Origin: Alphaproteobacteria bacterium | Lineage (GTDB): Bacteria; Pseudomonadota; Alphaproteobacteria; Rs-D84 | Assembly: GCA_024402835.1 (NCBI GenBank) | Contig: JAKSSZ010000022.1 | Span: 1-8,289, forward strand | Length of the DNA stretch: 8,289 nucleotides | Direction: 5' to 3' | Shown: positions 1-4,979 of the stretch, one piece after another | Layout: each line of letters begins with the position of its first letter | Position numbering within the stretch: the first letter of the stretch is position 1 | Translations under genes and position numbers: made by a program | Notes under the pieces: model-generated | Databases searched by the model: none | The model's input: the letters and a program-made list of their open reading frames with translations, nothing else | Told to the model about the DNA's origin: nothing

Positions 1-723
1 AACAGAATCAACTTTGTTGTATAGTTCGCTGGTATCTTCTGATGGTCCAGAAATAATCAAAGGTGTTCTGGCTTCATCAATTAAAATACTATCAACTTCA
101 TCAACTATGGCATAAAAGAAAGGGCGTAAAACCTGTTGATCTGAATTAAATTTCATATTATCACGCAAATAATCAAAGCCCAATTCAGAATTTGTGACAT
201 AAGTAATATCACAATTATACGCATTGCGTCTGTCTTCATCAGACATATCGTGTTGTATAACACCAACAGACATTCCCAAAAATCTGTATACTTGACCCAT
301 CCAGCCAGCATCACGAGACGCCAAATAATCATTAACAGTAATTAAATGAGCACCTTTGCCATGTAATGCTTTTAGATATAAAGCCAAAGTTGCAACCAAT
401 GTTTTTCCTTCACCGGTTTTCATTTCGGATATTTGGCCGTTATTTAACACCATTCCCCCAATCATTTGAACGTCAAAATGGCGTAATCCAATTGAACGCC
501 AAGCGGCTTCGCGAACGGCCGCAAATACTTCTGGTAATAACTCTTTTTCAGTCTTTCCATTTGACAATTCTGTACGGAAAACATTTGTTAAATTATGAAT
601 TTCTTCATCAGACATTGCCTGATATTTAGGTTCCAATTTATTTATTTGAGATACTGTTTTTTCGTAAGATTTGACTATTCTGTCATTTGCTGAGCCAAGC
701 AACATACCGAGTATATTTTTCAT
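1..723 (-). CDS. secA: SecA preprotein translocase ATPase, N-terminal part (3' end cut by window)
   Basis: This is the motor ATPase that drives unfolded preproteins through the SecYEG channel. The 241 residues seen cover the start of nucleotide-binding domain 1. They show the N-terminal helix typical of SecA (MKNILGMLLGSANDR), the Q-motif region (LRHFDVQMIGGMVLN, 80-94), Walker A MKTGEGKT (101-108), TVNDYLASRDAGWM (129-142), TNSELGFDYLRDNM (177-190) and Walker B DEVD followed by SILIDEARTPLIISGP (208-227). The preprotein cross-linking domain would begin just past the visible end. The start at 723 is supported by a strong purine-rich ribosome site (AGAAGGAAAG) directly upstream and by matching the family N-terminus. 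The reading frame is open to base 1, so the gene continues outside the window. It is transcribed away from the small ORF at 929. Confidence 0.97.
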   Translation of the reverse strand, partial: MKNILGMLLGSANDRIVKSYEKTVSQINKLEPKYQAMSDEEIHNLTNVFRTELSNGKTEKELLPEVFAAVREAAWRSIGLRHFDVQMIGGMVLNNGQISEMKTGEGKTLVATLALYLKALHGKGAHLITVNDYLASRDAGWMGQVYRFLGMSVGVIQHDMSDEDRRNAYNCDITYVTNSELGFDYLRDNMKFNSDQQVLRPFFYAIVDEVDSILIDEARTPLIISGPSEDTSELYNKVDSV

Positions 724-742
724 ATTCTTTCCTTCTACCTAA

Positions 743-778
743 AAAATTGCATTTGATAATATATTTTATAGCAATTTT
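743..778. repeat. Inverted repeat flanking the secA -10 box
   Basis: AAAATTGC (743-750) and GCAATTTT (771-778) are perfect 8-bp inverted arms separated by 20 bases. One arm falls just inside the predicted secA leader and the other sits between the -35 and -10 boxes. The placement would suit a repressor operator. In DNA this AT-rich, arms of this size can also arise by chance. Confidence 0.35.
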
Positions 779-794
779 AGCCCCCATAGGTCAA
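765..794 (-). promoter_or_regulatory. Probable sigma-70-type promoter of secA
   Basis: On the minus strand a -35 box TTGACC (794-789) and a -10 box TATAAA (770-765) are separated by 18 bases. Transcription would start near 757, giving a leader of about 35 bases before the secA ATG at 723. An 8-bp inverted repeat (743-750 and 771-778) brackets the -10 box. The match to the consensus is good, but no start site has been measured. Confidence 0.6.
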
Positions 795-911
795 GAAATA
801 TTATTAACAAATACAAAATCTTTAAAAAGCAAGGAATAAAATATATTTTTTTTATAATTTTTTCATTTTTTTCAGTTTTTTTATGTTATGATTAGCATAG
901 AAACAATAGAA

Positions 912-918
912 AAGAGGG
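912..918 (+). promoter_or_regulatory. Ribosome binding site that fixes the start of the 69-aa ORF
   Basis: AAGAGGG lies 10 bases before the ATG at 929 but only one base before an in-frame TTG at 920. The spacing therefore selects the ATG. A TATGAT box at 887-892 is a possible -10 element, but no convincing -35 box accompanies it. Confidence 0.5.
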
Positions 919-928
919 ATTGTATAAA

Positions 929-1138
929 ATGAGAGAAAACGTTCAAACATTACAAACAACAGATATTTCAAGTGAGATTTTTACAATTGCCCCGACACAA
1001 ATAGAATTTATTTCTAATCAAATCGGTAATTTTTTAGCAGAACAAATGCAATTACGCCCATTAGCAACCAAAATAAAAAATATCGCGCATGATTCTTTGA
1101 TTCGCGCTTTGCAATCTGCCAAAACCATGGGTAAATAA
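929..1138 (+). CDS. Small hypothetical protein, 69 residues
   Basis: I do not recognise this protein. It is soluble-looking, with no signal peptide, membrane segment or cysteine. The first 20 residues are Thr/Ser/Gln-rich (QTLQTTDISSE). The rest, from about residue 24, is predicted by eye to be mostly amphipathic helix (PTQIEFISNQIGNFLAEQM, then LATKIKNIAHDSLIRALQSAKTM), with basic residues toward the C-terminus. The start is the ATG at 929 because AAGAGGG sits at good spacing, whereas the upstream TTG at 920 would almost touch it. It lies alone between secA (divergent) and rnpB, whose promoter begins six bases after its stop. The good ribosome site and protein-like composition argue for a real gene; the small size and lack of recognised relatives argue for caution. 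Confidence 0.6.
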   Translation: MRENVQTLQTTDISSEIFTIAPTQIEFISNQIGNFLAEQMQLRPLATKIKNIAHDSLIRALQSAKTMGK

Positions 1139-1143
1139 AAAAA

Positions 1144-1171
1144 TTGAAAACATATAAAACTATGATAACAT
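1144..1171 (+). promoter_or_regulatory. Probable rnpB promoter
   Basis: TTGAAA (1144-1149) and TAACAT (1166-1171) are spaced by 16 bases and predict a start near 1178. That agrees with the 5' strand of RNase P helix P1, which begins at about 1179. The promoter starts six bases beyond the stop codon of the 69-aa ORF, so rnpB probably has its own promoter but could also receive read-through. Confidence 0.55.
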
Positions 1172-1178
1172 ACCGAGC

Positions 1179-1476
1179 ATAGGTATGAAAGAGCATAGCT
1201 AGATCGCAAGATTTAGAGGAAAGTCCGGACTGCTTGGGACAACATAATGGCTAATTACCATGCGGGGCAACCCGACGATTAGAGCAACAGAGACGAGCAC
1301 AGTTAATGTGTGGTGAAACGGGCAATCTCTATGTGCAGCAACCCCAAGAAGGATTCCTATAACTGTCCCAGTTTGGAATCGGGTAGGGGGCTTAACATTT
1401 GTGGCAACACAAAATGTAGATTAATTATGCTTGCCTTTTTTATAAAGGAACAGAATCCGGCTTATTGAGTACCTAT
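1179..1476 (+). ncRNA. rnpB: RNase P RNA, bacterial type A, compact
   Basis: This is the catalytic RNA of ribonuclease P, which removes 5' leaders from tRNA precursors. The conserved 5' core GAGGAAAGTCCGGACT (1216-1231) and 3' core ACAGAATCCGGCTTA (about 1450-1464) form helix P4, 1221-1228 with 1457-1463, including the expected bulged U at 1224. P1 is ATAGGTA (1179-1185) with TACCTAT (1470-1476). P3 is CTAGATC/GATTTAG closed by a GCAA tetraloop (1199-1216). A second GCAA-capped hairpin at 1395-1417 fits P18, and TAGATTAATTATG (1417-1429) matches the conserved segment before the 3' core. P15 is 1352-1357 with 1375-1380. At about 298 bases the RNA is shorter than typical type A molecules (E. 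coli 377). A bidirectional terminator follows directly. The ends are inferred from P1 and may differ by a few bases. Confidence 0.95.
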
Positions 1477-1478
1477 AT

Positions 1479-1506
1479 AAAAAACGCCAAAATTGGCGTT
1501 TTTTTT
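1479..1506. terminator. Bidirectional intrinsic terminator shared by rnpB and tolA
   Basis: The palindrome AACGCCAA-AA-TTGGCGTT (1483-1500) is followed by a run of eight T on the plus strand (1499-1506) and by six T on the minus strand (complement of 1479-1484). It would end rnpB transcription from the left and the tolQRA cluster from the right. The tolA stop codon (1507-1505) overlaps its edge, leaving almost no 3' untranslated sequence. Confidence 0.9.
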
Positions 1507-2200
1507 ACATTATTTTTCCCTGGGTTGGATAAAATGTCAGTTGTATTTTCTCCCAATTTTTGAATTCATTTCTGGGGAGCATACTAAAAGGTTGACAAGT
1601 TTTTATTGCATCTTTGATTGTGTCTAAAACGTACGCAAAAGCCATATCTGTTTGAGCGCGACTTTCTGATTCAAACCATATTTTATTTACAACACCCGTA
1701 GGCAACATTGTTAAATGGGCAACCGCCCTGATATCAGAAATATCTGTTCTGGTGGTGTCAATATTCCAACATCTGGTCAAGGCAACCCGTAACGCGTCTA
1801 CCACAGAAACAGTCATTGTACGATCCAAAGACAACACTTCACGATTTACTTTTACAACCATTTTTTTCTTTGGTGCATTTTTGTTTTCTTCTTTGATTTT
1901 TTGTTTTTCTTCGACAAAAGTAGTATCTTTTATTTCTGTTGTTTTTTCTTCAACAATACGTTTTTCTTCTTTGACATATTCTTTTGATTTGGTGACATTT
2001 GTATTTTGTAAAATTGTTTCTGTTCCGGAAACTTTTACGTTTTTCAAATCAACTTCTACTATTTGTATTCTGTTTGGTGTGACAAATTTTGCCCTGTCTA
2101 TGACAAAAGAAAAAGACATTACCATTACACATATCAAAATCAAATGTCCTAATATGGATAATAATATATTTTCACTGAAAAATTGTCTTTCTTGTGTCAT
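1505..2200 (-). CDS. tolA: TolA-like protein of the Tol envelope system
   Basis: TolA links the inner-membrane TolQR motor to the outer membrane and helps the envelope constrict at division. The protein has 231 residues, against 421 in E. coli. It has one N-terminal membrane helix (about 12-34) carrying the S-x3-H motif (S15, H19) that TolA and TonB use to contact TolQ or ExbB. A charged Lys/Glu-rich periplasmic stretch (about 70-113) follows, then a C-terminal globular domain (about 130-226). That domain has LTRCWNI (C144), a central strand region (AVAHLTMLPTGVVNKI) and KTCQPFSMLP (C202), ending W-x2-IQLTFYP. The two cysteines match the disulfide position of TolA domain III. The ATG overlaps the tolR stop as TAATG, so translation is probably coupled. 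The central domain is much shortened. No tolB or pal follows; the gene ends at a terminator. Confidence 0.85.
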   Translation of the reverse strand: MTQERQFFSENILLSILGHLILICVMVMSFSFVIDRAKFVTPNRIQIVEVDLKNVKVSGTETILQNTNVTKSKEYVKEEKRIVEEKTTEIKDTTFVEEKQKIKEENKNAPKKKMVVKVNREVLSLDRTMTVSVVDALRVALTRCWNIDTTRTDISDIRAVAHLTMLPTGVVNKIWFESESRAQTDMAFAYVLDTIKDAIKTCQPFSMLPRNEFKNWEKIQLTFYPTQGKIM

Positions 2201-2601
2201 TATTTATCAAGTTGTGTCTTTAACCCGACTTTTTGAAAACCCGCATCTTTTAATTTTCCCATTATCCCCATTACAGCGCCATAATCTGCATGTTTATCAC
2301 CGCTGAGCATAATTGTTAAATTTGGATTTTCACCACGCATAGCAATCGCACGTTTTACAATTTCTTCCTTTGATAATTTTTGTTCCAATAAATAATAATT
2401 ACCTTTGGAATCTATACTTATTTGTATTGCATGGTCGTTCCCAGTCATAGCAGAAGTTCCCGCTTTTGGTAATTCTATATCTATGCCCGTTGTCATCATT
2501 GGTGTTGTGACCATAAAAACAGCCAATAAGGTAGTCATAACATCTATCATTGGTGTTAATGACATATTTGTATCAGATGATTTAAAACGTCTGCGAGACA
2601 T
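2200..2601 (-). CDS. tolR: TolR, proton-channel subunit of the Tol motor
   Basis: TolR works with TolQ in the inner membrane to turn proton flow into motion of TolA. The 133 residues follow the ExbD/TolR plan. A short basic cytoplasmic N-terminus (MSRRRFK) leads into one membrane helix (about 17-39) with the hallmark LTPMIDVMTTLL, in which D20 corresponds to the essential proton-binding Asp23 of E. coli TolR. The periplasmic domain (about 45-130) includes IDIELPKAG, IQISIDSKGNYYL and LTIMLSGDKHADYGAVMGIMGKLKDAGF, all standard for the family, and the length is close to normal. The start lies 3 bases after the tolQ stop, with AAGGAT inside the end of tolQ as ribosome site. Its stop overlaps the tolA start by one base. 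Confidence 0.95.
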   Translation of the reverse strand: MSRRRFKSSDTNMSLTPMIDVMTTLLAVFMVTTPMMTTGIDIELPKAGTSAMTGNDHAIQISIDSKGNYYLLEQKLSKEEIVKRAIAMRGENPNLTIMLSGDKHADYGAVMGIMGKLKDAGFQKVGLKTQLDK

Positions 2602-2604
2602 AAT

Positions 2605-3087
2605 TTAATCCTTGGGTTTAATAGATTCTGTTAAATCATCATATAAGGCATCTGCTTTTTTAGAAAACACATTAAATGCAACCGCAGCAGGTATTGCCGC
2701 AATAAGTCCCAAAGCAGTTGTTCCCAAAGCAACAGCCAAACCCGGTGCAATAACGCCGATACTTACAGATTGATTTACACCAATAGAAGCAAAAGAATCC
2801 ATAACCCCCCATACAGTTCCAAATAATCCTATGAATGGGGAAACATAAGAAACCATAGACAAAACCCATAAATTTTTATCAAATGGTTTTATCAATTTAT
2901 CTATGATTTTCATACTATCATTTTGACGAGCAACAACGGGATTACGTTTATGAAAAGCCCATAATCTAATTTTTTCTATGATAACAGTCCAAGATATAAC
3001 ACTTGCGACCACCAATATAATAGAAACAAACAAAGTCATTAAATCACGTCCACTGAATAAAGACAATAAAGAGAAATTATTTTCCAT
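2605..3087 (-). CDS. tolQ: TolQ, short form lacking most of the cytoplasmic loop
   Basis: TolQ is the multi-helix inner-membrane subunit of the Tol motor. This copy has 160 residues against about 230 usually. Helix 1 spans about 16-37 (ASVISWTVIIEKIRLW matches the family). The cytoplasmic loop is only about 40 residues (38-77). Helix 2 follows with SPFIGLFGTVWGVM (83-96), and helix 3 with APGLAVALGTTALGLIAAIPAAVAFN (114-139). The conserved Thr residues (T91 in FGTVWG, T124 in helix 3) are kept, but the Glu expected in PGIAEAL is Val (V119, codon GTT). The start is well supported by AAGGAT seven bases upstream and by a family-like N-terminus, so the shortness is internal rather than a wrong start. 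It leads tolQRA and has its own promoter. MotA or ExbB is less likely, given tolR and tolA beside it. Confidence 0.92.
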   Translation of the reverse strand: MENNFSLLSLFSGRDLMTLFVSIILVVASVISWTVIIEKIRLWAFHKRNPVVARQNDSMKIIDKLIKPFDKNLWVLSMVSYVSPFIGLFGTVWGVMDSFASIGVNQSVSIGVIAPGLAVALGTTALGLIAAIPAAVAFNVFSKKADALYDDLTESIKPKD

Positions 3088-3116
3088 ATTTTATCCTTTT
3101 ATAAAATCGTTTTAGA

Positions 3117-3145
3117 ATTATACCATAAAATCACATATATTGAAA
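3117..3145 (-). promoter_or_regulatory. Extended -10 promoter for tolQRA
   Basis: Read on the minus strand, TGGTATAAT (3125-3117) is a perfect extended -10 element (TGn plus TATAAT). A weak TTTCAA (3145-3140) lies 17 bases upstream as -35. The start would fall near 3110, about 23 bases before the tolQ ATG and just before its ribosome site. It occupies the 86-base gap after ruvB, which has no clear Rho-independent terminator, so tolQRA may be served by both this promoter and read-through. Confidence 0.65.
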
Positions 3146-3173
3146 ATATATTTTCTAAGAAAATGAAAAAAAT

Positions 3174-4169
3174 TTATTTTTCCAAACCGAAATGCTTGTA
3201 TCCAGAATCCGTCACAATACGGCCACGCGGTGTTCGCTGTATTAAACCCAATTGCATTAAGTAAGGTTCTATGACTTCTTCTATGGTATCAGCAGATTCT
3301 GAAAGAATTGCAGCTAAATTGTCAATTCCTACGGGACCACCAGCATAATTATTTATTATTGCAGTCATATATTGTCTGTCTATTTCATCCAATCCTTTGT
3401 CATCTATGTGTAATTGTTTTAGAGTTGTCTGTATAATATCATCATCTAAAACTTGTTTTCCACTTGCAATTGCAAAATCACGCGTTCTTTTTAATAATCT
3501 GTTCGCTATACGGGGGGTTCCACGTGATGATTTTGCCAATAACATTGCACCATTTTCCGATATAGATGTATTTAATATAGTCGCACTGCGCATAATAATT
3601 TTTGCTAAATCTTGTTCTGGATAGAAAGATAATTTTAACCCAATACCAAATCTGTCACGCAGGGGATTTGATAACAAACCTGTTCTGGTTGTGGCACCGA
3701 CCAAAGTAAAAGGTGGTAAATCTATTCTTACACTTTTTGCAGCGGGACCTTCGCCAAGCATAATATCCAGTTTATAATCTTCCATCGCAGAATACAAAAC
3801 TTCTTCGATGGCACTGGGTAATCTGTGTATCTCATCTATGAATAAAACATCCATTGGTTCCAAAGCTGTTAAGATAGCCGCCAAATCCCCCTGTTTAGTA
3901 AGCATAGGTGCAGATGTTGCCTTGAAATTTGTGCCAAGTTCATTTGCTATGATATGTGCCAAAGAAGTTTTTCCCAATCCCGGAGGGCCATATAATAAAA
4001 CATGATCCATTGCCTCTTTGCGATTACGTGCAGAAGTAATATAAACAGATAAATTTTGTTTCAATAAATCATGCCCTATGAAATCGTTCAATGTATTTGG
4101 ACGAATAGTTGTGACTATATCTTCTGTTATATTTGGGTCTATAAAACGTTTGTTTTCCATATCAGACAT
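3174..4169 (-). CDS. ruvB: RuvB, Holliday-junction branch-migration ATPase
   Basis: RuvB forms hexameric rings that, with RuvA, pull DNA through Holliday junctions during recombination repair. The 331 residues are full family length. The AAA+ domain has FIGHDLLKQNL (30-40), Walker A GPPGLGKT (61-68), Walker B DVLFIDEIHR (107-116), sensor 1 GATTR (158-162) and the arginine-finger region NPLRDRFGI (168-176). The sensor 2 region RGTPRIANRLLKR follows, and a C-terminal winged helix ends with LIQRTPRGRIVTDSGYKHFGL. Every expected motif is intact. Two in-frame ATGs (residues 1 and 4) are possible; neither has a strong ribosome site. The first lies 4 bases after the upstream stop, which suggests coupling. 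ruvC and ruvA, often adjacent, are not here and would have to be encoded elsewhere. Confidence 0.98.
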   Translation of the reverse strand: MSDMENKRFIDPNITEDIVTTIRPNTLNDFIGHDLLKQNLSVYITSARNRKEAMDHVLLYGPPGLGKTSLAHIIANELGTNFKATSAPMLTKQGDLAAILTALEPMDVLFIDEIHRLPSAIEEVLYSAMEDYKLDIMLGEGPAAKSVRIDLPPFTLVGATTRTGLLSNPLRDRFGIGLKLSFYPEQDLAKIIMRSATILNTSISENGAMLLAKSSRGTPRIANRLLKRTRDFAIASGKQVLDDDIIQTTLKQLHIDDKGLDEIDRQYMTAIINNYAGGPVGIDNLAAILSESADTIEEVIEPYLMQLGLIQRTPRGRIVTDSGYKHFGLEK

Positions 4170-4173
4170 ATTT

Positions 4174-4833
4174 TTATAATAATTTCATATCTTCTTTTTC
4201 ACGACCAATATATGCTTTTAAGTCATTATACATTTGGCGCAAATCATTTGCTTGTGAATAATTTGCATCTGCCTTTTTAATTTTTATTGTTTCCAATGAT
4301 ATTAATGCTTGCTTTTTCAATAATTGAGTTAAATACACACCAAAATTATGTGCATCTTCACCTTCTTGTTCGCCTTGTAATAAAACACCTTTGTTTGGAT
4401 TAGGGGACAAAAAGTCAAAATTAGAAACTGTGTTATCTGGAGATACCAACGCAAAACCAGCTATTTCAGGTCTGCGCATTAGCATTTGTAATACATACCA
4501 TGCACCCAGTTGATGACCAGCCATCCATAATTTGCCGCCATTTTCATTATCATTTTGTATCCAATCTACAACTGTTGCTATATCTAATCTATTTTCTTCT
4601 ATGGTTCCTATATTTCCGTCCGAATCGCCAACACCACGATAATTAAATCTGACCACAGAAAAACCAGCATCCATAAAAGCACGGAACATAGCGTAAGAAA
4701 CCCTGTCGTTCATGTGACATTTATGATGGGGACTACCCGATAAAACAACCGCCATTGGCGCATTTTCATCTTCGGCTTTGTGATATACTGCACGTATTTT
4801 TCCAGCAGCACCAGGGATAACAATATCTATCAT
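4174..4833 (-). CDS. Alpha/beta-hydrolase-like protein (COG2945 type), probably catalytically dead
   Basis: The 219 residues follow the alpha/beta-hydrolase fold of the COG2945 group: VVLSGSPHHKCHMNDRV (29-45, family form HPHPxxGGxMxNxV), SVVRFNYRGVGDSDG (59-73), then LWMAGHQLGAW (102-112), MRRPEIAGFALVSP (119-132) and VLLQGEQEGED (150-160). Each catalytic site appears altered. The nucleophile Ser of the GxSxG elbow is Gln108. The Asp after strand 7 aligns with E157 in GEQE. The family GADHFF catalytic His aligns with Ala190 in KADANYS. I therefore expect a non-catalytic protein, perhaps a binding or scaffold role. It is the first gene of the cluster, with GGAG eight bases before the ATG, and ruvB starts 4 bases after its stop. 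The family assignment is firm; loss of activity is inferred from motif alignment by eye. Confidence 0.8.
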   Translation of the reverse strand: MIDIVIPGAAGKIRAVYHKAEDENAPMAVVLSGSPHHKCHMNDRVSYAMFRAFMDAGFSVVRFNYRGVGDSDGNIGTIEENRLDIATVVDWIQNDNENGGKLWMAGHQLGAWYVLQMLMRRPEIAGFALVSPDNTVSNFDFLSPNPNKGVLLQGEQEGEDAHNFGVYLTQLLKKQALISLETIKIKKADANYSQANDLRQMYNDLKAYIGREKEDMKLL

Positions 4834-4862
4834 TTCTTTTACTCCGCACTATGTTAATTCTA

Positions 4863-4892
4863 TTTATAGAACATTTTATATCATTTTTTCAA
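4863..4892 (-). promoter_or_regulatory. Promoter of the hydrolase-like gene / ruvB cluster
   Basis: On the minus strand TTGAAA (4892-4887) and TATAAA (4868-4863) are 18 bases apart, predicting a start near 4856 and a leader of about 23 bases. It lies back-to-back with the plus-strand promoter at 4907-4936. Confidence 0.5.
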
Positions 4893-4906
4893 TAAAAATT
4901 TTTGTT

Positions 4907-4936
4907 TTGACATATATGTATAAAATATTATACACT
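4907..4936 (+). promoter_or_regulatory. Promoter of the exported protein / two-component operon
   Basis: A perfect -35 box TTGACA (4907-4912) is followed by candidate -10 boxes TATACA (4929-4934, spacer 16) or TACACT (4931-4936, spacer 18). The start would fall near 4941-4943, giving a leader of about 37 bases to the ATG at 4980. A perfect inverted repeat (4918-4933) covers the spacer and -10 region. Confidence 0.6.
4918..4933. promoter_or_regulatory. Inverted repeat over the promoter, candidate operator
   Basis: GTATAA-AATA-TTATAC is a perfect 6-bp inverted repeat with a 4-base centre, placed between the -35 box and the end of the -10 box. A second palindrome, ACATATATGT (4910-4919), overlaps its left edge and the -35 box. 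A protein bound here would block RNA polymerase. The AT-rich composition lowers certainty. Confidence 0.35.
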
Positions 4937-4965
4937 TAAAGGCATGATTATTACAAAAGGACAGA

Positions 4966-4971
4966 AGAGGG
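4966..4971 (+). promoter_or_regulatory. Ribosome binding site that decides the start of the exported protein
   Basis: AGAGGG lies 8 bases before the ATG at 4980, where a signal peptide begins. An in-frame ATG at 4944 has no ribosome site, would sit at the predicted transcription start, and would add 12 residues in front of the signal peptide. The start at 4980 is therefore preferred. Confidence 0.75.
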
Positions 4972-4979
4972 ATAATATT

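Noticed and set aside
366..629. 87-codon plus-strand ORF opposite secA
   Set aside because: The opposite strand encodes unmistakable SecA motifs throughout this stretch.
920..928. TTG at 920 as start of the small ORF
   Set aside because: Only one base separates it from AAGAGGG; the ATG at 929 has proper spacing.
1014..1209. Two overlapping minus-strand ORFs of 60 and 63 codons, one with a hydrophobic stretch
   Set aside because: They lie opposite the small plus-strand ORF and run into the rnpB 5' region. Neither has a convincing ribosome site, and the hydrophobicity comes from AT-rich antisense sequence.
1752..2306. 184-codon plus-strand ORF opposite tolA and tolR
   Set aside because: It is a Phe/Ser/Thr-rich antisense shadow of the Lys/Glu-rich tolA coding strand, and spans two real genes.
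3142..3164. AT-rich inverted repeats after ruvB as a terminator
   Set aside because: The stems contain almost only A and T, with no stable GC core or proper T-run following, so they are unlikely to stop transcription.
4944..4979. Upstream in-frame ATG at 4944 as start of the exported protein
   Set aside because: It has no ribosome site, coincides with the predicted transcription start and would place 12 charged residues before a textbook signal peptide. AGAGGG favours 4980.
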